Positions 7,307-7,449 of a stretch of DNA of 7,449 bases are shown piece by piece; position 1 is the first letter of the stretch, and the number at the start of each line of letters is the position of its first letter. The notes under the pieces were generated by a model, which was given only the letters and a program-made list of their open reading frames with translations, made no database searches and was not told where the DNA came from. The stretch lies in contig JADFGH010000105.1 in NCBI GenBank assembly GCA_022567775.1, positions 1-7,449 of the forward strand. Reading direction: 5' to 3'. Source of the DNA: Pseudomonadota bacterium (GTDB taxonomy: Bacteria > Pseudomonadota > Gammaproteobacteria > Steroidobacterales > Woeseiaceae). The position numbers were made by a program, and so were the translations under genes.

Positions 7307-7330
7307 GGCAGGTTAGCGCGGCATCTTACC

Positions 7331-7356
7331 GTAGGAGCCCTTCCTAAGCGGGCGAA
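7331..7356 (+). repeat. REP-like element, copy 3
   Basis: GTAGGAGCCC at 7331-7340, a short middle, then GGGCGAA: the same head (7332-7338) and GCCC/GGGC stem logic as copy 2, and in head-to-head orientation with it 26 bp away. The stem is imperfect, with an inner CTT/AAG pairing and a small bulge. Confidence 0.55.
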
Positions 7357-7394
7357 GAAATAAGACGAGTGAGATAAGACCGGCACTGGCTCCA

Positions 7395-7447
7395 TTCAGC
7401 TCCCCTTCAGCTACCTGTCCGTATACTGCGACAGGTATAAGGTGGCC
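7395..7447 (+). promoter_or_regulatory. Promoter/operator-like region for a gene starting at or beyond the right edge
   Basis: Two direct repeats TTCAGCT (7395-7401 and 7406-7412) are spaced 11 bp, one helical turn, as in tandem half-sites of OmpR/PhoP-family response regulators. Ten bases after the second TTCAGC comes TATACT (7422-7427), a good -10 box, with no recognisable -35 box, which fits an activated promoter. A perfect dyad ACCTGTC (7413-7419)/GACAGGT (7430-7436) brackets the -10 box. TAAGG (7438-7442) could be a Shine-Dalgarno for an ATG whose first two bases may be 7448-7449. The whole reading is an inference from sequence pattern. Confidence 0.45.
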
Positions 7448-7449
7448 AT

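Noticed and set aside
7413..7443. MerR-type promoter (dyad plus TAAGGT)
   Set aside because: TAAGGT and a dyad are reminiscent of mer promoters, but no TTGAC-like -35 box lies 19-20 bases upstream, and TATACT plus tandem TTCAGCT repeats explain the region better.
7411..7449. Minus-strand mini-ORF of 12 codons beginning at 7449
   Set aside because: It stops after 12 codons, has no visible upstream signal, and overlaps the promoter-like dyad.

Overview
The window is a dense, co-directional (+ strand) stretch of a moderately GC-rich genome, about 58-60% GC by eye. It is most likely a gammaproteobacterium: the hut genes are of Pseudomonas type and the non-coding tail carries degenerate TAGGAGC-type extragenic palindromes. 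The lineage is an inference from gene content, not a phylogenetic result.

Bases 1-5496 are the distal part of a histidine-utilisation (hut) operon in the order hutF (3' part only, cut by the window edge), hutC, hutU, hutH, hutG. Genes overlap by 4 bp (hutF/hutC and hutH/hutG, both ATGA), overlap by 8 bp (hutC/hutU), or are separated by 4 bp (hutU/hutH), so they are almost certainly co-transcribed. HutH converts histidine to urocanate and HutU converts urocanate to imidazolonepropionate. HutI, the next enzyme, is not in the window. HutF deiminates formiminoglutamate to formylglutamate, and HutG hydrolyses that to glutamate and formate. HutF plus HutG marks the five-step route. HutC is the urocanate-responsive GntR repressor. 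Key catalytic residues of HutH (Ala142-Ser143-Gly144 MIO triad, Tyr53, His83) and HutU (Cys408) are present, so the pathway looks functional.

Bases 5513-7182 hold a Tat-exported molybdopterin sulfite dehydrogenase (SorA/SorT-like, sulfite oxidase family) and, 2 bp downstream, a small secreted monohaem cytochrome c that is its likely electron acceptor. The pair starts only 16 bp after hutG with a good ribosome binding site, so it may be transcribed with the hut genes. That is an unexpected pairing of cytoplasmic histidine breakdown and periplasmic sulfite oxidation.

Bases 7183-7449 contain no gene. They hold a 16-bp imperfect hairpin (possible terminator), three TAGGAGC-headed REP-like elements in alternating orientation, and, at the right edge, a compact promoter-like region. 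That region has two TTCAGCT direct repeats spaced 11 bp, a TATACT -10-like box inside a perfect ACCTGTC/GACAGGT dyad, and a Shine-Dalgarno-like TAAGG, and seems to lead into a gene starting just past the window end.

Most of the window is ordinary catabolic gene content. The points of interest are the hut/sulfite dehydrogenase junction and the structured non-coding tail. I found no evidence of a wholly new system.
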